From an uncultured Lachnospiraceae bacterium (GTDB taxonomy: Bacteria > Bacillota_A > Clostridia > Lachnospirales > Lachnospiraceae), in assembly GCA_947178085.1 (NCBI GenBank), contig CAMWWS010000111.1, forward strand, positions 1 through 7,998: a stretch of 7,998 bases of DNA, read 5' to 3'. The position numbers and the translations under genes are program-made. The notes beneath the pieces are model-generated. The model worked only from the letters and a program-made list of their open reading frames with translations. It was not told where the DNA came from and ran no database searches. Positions 6,389 to 7,998 of the stretch are shown piece by piece. Numbering within the stretch: position 1 is the first letter of the stretch; the number at the start of each line of letters is the position of its first letter.

Positions 6389-7249
6389 ATGAATATTGAC
6401 AACCTGAAATGCTTTATTCTGGTAGCTGAAAATTTAAGCTTTGCCCGCGCTGCAGAGGCTTTATATATCTCACAGCCTGCCGTGACAAAACAAATCAACG
6501 CCCTGGAAAATGAACTGGGAGTCACTCTCTTTATCCGCTCCACGCGTCATGTTGAGTTGACTCCCATTGGTATGTCGTTTTATAAAGATGCCAAAGATAT
6601 TGTTATGAAATCCCAGATGGCTGTCAGCCGCATCCGACAGCAGAATAAAAATACGGATTTCATCCGGATTGGTTTGAGCAATCCTGTTGCGCTTTTCTAT
6701 CTTACCCCGTACCTTACTAAATTTCATATAAATTATCCCGATATCCGCCCTAATATACAAATCCCGGGCTATAAATCTGCACTGAATCTTTTTTTGGAAA
6801 ATAAACTTGATATCCTTTTCTATTTTAAGGAAAATATGCCGCAAAATAAAGGAATCTGCTTTATTGAACTTGAACAGGACACCCTATCCTGTCTCGTGCC
6901 TGCCAGTCACCCGTTTGCAGAAAAAGAATCCGTTTCTCTGGATGATCTGTCAGATGAATCCATCATAGCATGCAACCCATTAAACGCCCCATTATCTACA
7001 TCCTCATTTCAGCAGAAATTATTGGAACAGCACTCAGCACAGAATATTCTTTACTGTGACAGTATTGAAGTTGCTCACTGCATGGTGGCATCCGGTATTG
7101 GTATGGCTATCCTTCCCGGGATTTTAAGCCTTAAATCTCAGGATTTTACTACGGTACCACTTACTGAAAAAATTCCTCTTTCTTATGGAGCATTTTATTA
7201 TAAAAAGAATACGAACACTGCATTGAATAAATTTATAAAATCGCTTTAG
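6389..7249 (+). CDS. LysR-type transcriptional regulator (second)
   Basis: This 286-residue protein is a LysR-type regulator. The winged helix-turn-helix occupies residues 1-60, with CFILVAENLSFARAAEALYI, a recognition helix beginning SQPAVTKQINALE, and the wing VELTPIG; a linker helix (about 62-90) and the effector-binding domain (about 92-280) follow, including the conserved late segment MVASGIGMAILPG. The start at 6389 is supported by GGAG (6377-6380) 8 bases upstream; a TTG at 6371 in the same frame has no binding site. It is divergent from the split MFS gene, its presumed target. Its stop codon overlaps the stop of the truncated HAD gene on the other strand. The effector is unknown. It is only a distant relative of the first LysR protein, so the two modules are not a simple recent duplication. 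Confidence 0.93.
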   Translation: MNIDNLKCFILVAENLSFARAAEALYISQPAVTKQINALENELGVTLFIRSTRHVELTPIGMSFYKDAKDIVMKSQMAVSRIRQQNKNTDFIRIGLSNPVALFYLTPYLTKFHINYPDIRPNIQIPGYKSALNLFLENKLDILFYFKENMPQNKGICFIELEQDTLSCLVPASHPFAEKESVSLDDLSDESIIACNPLNAPLSTSSFQQKLLEQHSAQNILYCDSIEVAHCMVASGIGMAILPGILSLKSQDFTTVPLTEKIPLSYGAFYYKKNTNTALNKFIKSL

Positions 7250-7499
7250 TGAAGATCCACCGCCTTTCTGCCATAAATTTCACAAAACCTCATCCAAAAC
7301 GCTTCTTCATTACTCTGGTTCCCATTGTTTTTTACCATCGCAGAAGTCCCTAACCATACGGACTCCACAAGCTTTTCAGGGTCATATCCGTATGGTGACA
7401 TTTTTTTACCAGTAGCTTAAAATAACCTTTTGTAAACTCATCCTGGTTCATTGGCAGCAGCGTCCCGTCCAAATCAAAAAGCACCAACTTTATATCCAT
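7246..7499 (-). pseudogene. HAD-family hydrolase remnant, frameshifted and truncated
   Basis: Reading leftward from ATG 7499 gives MDIKLVLFDLDGTLLPMNQD, with the HAD motif I DLDGT whose first Asp is the phosphorylated nucleophile. After Val31-Lys-Lys the frame breaks: a run of seven A (7401-7407) needs one more A to continue as MSPYGYDPEKLVESVWLG and on to residue 84. Uncorrected, the frame ends at TAG 7350-7352 after 49 residues. Even corrected, it stops at TAA 7246-7248, inside the end of the LysR gene, while HAD phosphatases are usually 200-240 residues; motifs II-IV are missing. So it lacks most of the cap and core. GGGAG lies about 10 bases before the start. It is divergent from a TetR gene, which probably controlled it. 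Almost certainly inactive. Confidence 0.8.
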
Positions 7500-7588
7500 A
7501 TCAACCGCACTCCCTTGTTTTTTCGTCTTCCAAGATTGACTTTTTATCCATCATCCGCTATGCTGAAAAGAAAACCGGCATCGCTTCA

Positions 7589-7604
7589 TGCAACTTTAGT
7601 CGCA
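7589..7604. promoter_or_regulatory. 16-bp imperfect dyad, candidate TetR operator 1
   Basis: TGCAACTTTAGTCGCA is an inverted repeat, TGCaACT / AGTcGCA around a TT centre, with mismatch only at one position per arm and at the centre. It lies directly at the predicted start point of the leftward HAD promoter, a place where a TetR-family repressor would block transcription. It shares GCAACTTT with the larger palindrome at 7657-7681. Confidence 0.45.
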
Positions 7605-7611
7605 CTAATTT

Positions 7612-7639
7612 ATTTTAAACAATCTACCGGAAATATCAA
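7612..7639 (-). promoter_or_regulatory. candidate sigma-A promoter for the HAD gene
   Basis: On the minus strand, TTGATA (7639-7634) and TAAAAT (7617-7612) are separated by 16 bases; these match TTGACA and TATAAT at five positions each. Transcription would start near 7605, leaving a leader of about 105 bases to the HAD ATG at 7499. The promoter thus seems intact although the gene it serves is broken. Confidence 0.5.
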
Positions 7640-7656
7640 CCGGTTATGAGCCATTT

Positions 7657-7681
7657 GCAACTTTTACCCTGTAAAAGTTGC
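7657..7681. promoter_or_regulatory. perfect palindrome before tetR, candidate TetR operator 2
   Basis: GCAACTTTTAC and GTAAAAGTTGC are exact 11-base inverted repeats separated by CCT. The site ends 10 bases before the tetR ribosome binding site (AAAGGA, 7691-7696). There is no T-tract after it, so it is not an intrinsic terminator. Position and symmetry fit an autoregulatory TetR operator; an RNA hairpin in the tetR leader is the alternative. Confidence 0.6.
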
Positions 7682-7702
7682 TCTTCTTAGAAAGGAATGT
7701 AT

Positions 7703-7998
7703 ATGGGAAGCAATAAGAGGACAACAGATTTCCTGAAAGAATGCATGTCTGATGCATTGATCAGCCTGATGGAGCAGAAGGACTTTTCTAAAATAACAGT
7801 GAATGACATTGCAGATGCTGCAGGGGTAAACCGATCGACCTGGTTTAGAAATTTTAATTCCAAAAACGAAGCTTTGTCATTTAAAATGGTCCGGCTATGG
7901 AACCGTTGGGCTGATGAGCACGGGCTTAAAGAACGGAAAAAATTTACTTTGGATAATGCCGATGATTTCTTCCGGTTTAACTATGAGCACCGCCATAT
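7703..7998 (+). CDS. TetR family transcriptional regulator, 3' end outside window
   Basis: The first 98 codons of a TetR-family repressor are present; typical members have 180-220 residues, so about half is missing. Residues 9-56 form the DNA-binding domain: a first helix FLKECMSDALISLMEQKDFS, then KITVNDIADAAGVNRSTWFRNF, the helix-turn-helix with the family's usual S-T-aromatic-aromatic-R-x-F ending. The following part (LSFKMVRLWNRWADEHGL) begins the ligand-binding domain. AAAGGA (7691-7696) lies 6 bases before the chosen ATG at 7703; an in-frame ATG at 7697 directly abuts this site and is less likely. It is divergent from the HAD remnant, and two dyads between them are its probable operators. 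The ligand is unknown. Confidence 0.9.
   Translation, partial: MGSNKRTTDFLKECMSDALISLMEQKDFSKITVNDIADAAGVNRSTWFRNFNSKNEALSFKMVRLWNRWADEHGLKERKKFTLDNADDFFRFNYEHRH

Noticed and set aside
2369..7249. The two LysR-transporter units as a recent tandem duplication
   Set aside because: The LysR proteins are only distantly similar outside the helix-turn-helix, and the transporters belong to different superfamilies (MATE and MFS).
7401..7407. Functional -1 frameshift site in the HAD gene (A AAA AAA phase)
   Set aside because: Even with the frame restored the protein ends at 84 residues and lacks HAD motifs II-IV, so a programmed shift would have no useful product.
7657..7681. Palindrome before tetR as an intrinsic terminator
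   Set aside because: No T-tract follows on either strand, and no gene ends just upstream in the right direction; operator is a better reading.

Overview
The window looks like chromosomal DNA from a Gram-positive anaerobe of the Clostridia, most likely a gut Lachnospiraceae relative. This is inferred from moderate-to-low GC, strong AGGAGG-type ribosome binding sites, an aldo/keto reductase carrying a ferredoxin-like tail, and the style of the LysR, TetR, MATE and HAD proteins. No rRNA, tRNA, CRISPR array, transposase or integrase was seen.

Left module (93-4670): two aldo/keto reductase genes run leftward as an apparent operon. The upstream one carries two C-terminal [4Fe-4S] motifs. A LysR-type regulator is divergent from them, and its 3' end overlaps the start of a MATE-family exporter gene. 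The set reads as a LysR-controlled carbonyl/redox detoxification and efflux unit; the inducer cannot be told from sequence.

Middle module (4711-7249): a second LysR-type gene (rightward) is divergent from an MFS transporter (leftward). The MFS frame is broken once, at a run of six T, between predicted helices 9 and 10. The break site is the heptamer T TTT TTA in the correct phase for -1 slippage, followed at once by TGA, and the downstream piece restarts at an ATG overlapping that stop (ATGA). The MFS 3' end overlaps a small stand-alone CheW-domain gene, an unusual partner for a transporter. The 118-bp intergenic region holds three alternating GTTAT/ATAAC half-sites at exact 10-bp steps, placed as expected for a LysR-type operator.

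Right end (7246-7998): a HAD-family phosphatase gene survives only as its first 84 codons. It carries a one-base frameshift in an A7 run and ends exactly at the stop codon of the second LysR gene, which suggests a rearrangement junction. It is divergent from a TetR-family regulator that runs off the window. Their shared region holds a good promoter for the HAD gene, a 16-bp dyad at its predicted start point and a perfect 11-bp-arm palindrome in front of tetR.

The most notable points are the split MFS gene with a slippery heptamer, the CheW gene attached to it, the phased LysR half-site array, and the truncated HAD gene at a possible recombination boundary. Both frameshifts lie in homopolymers, so sequencing error must be excluded first.
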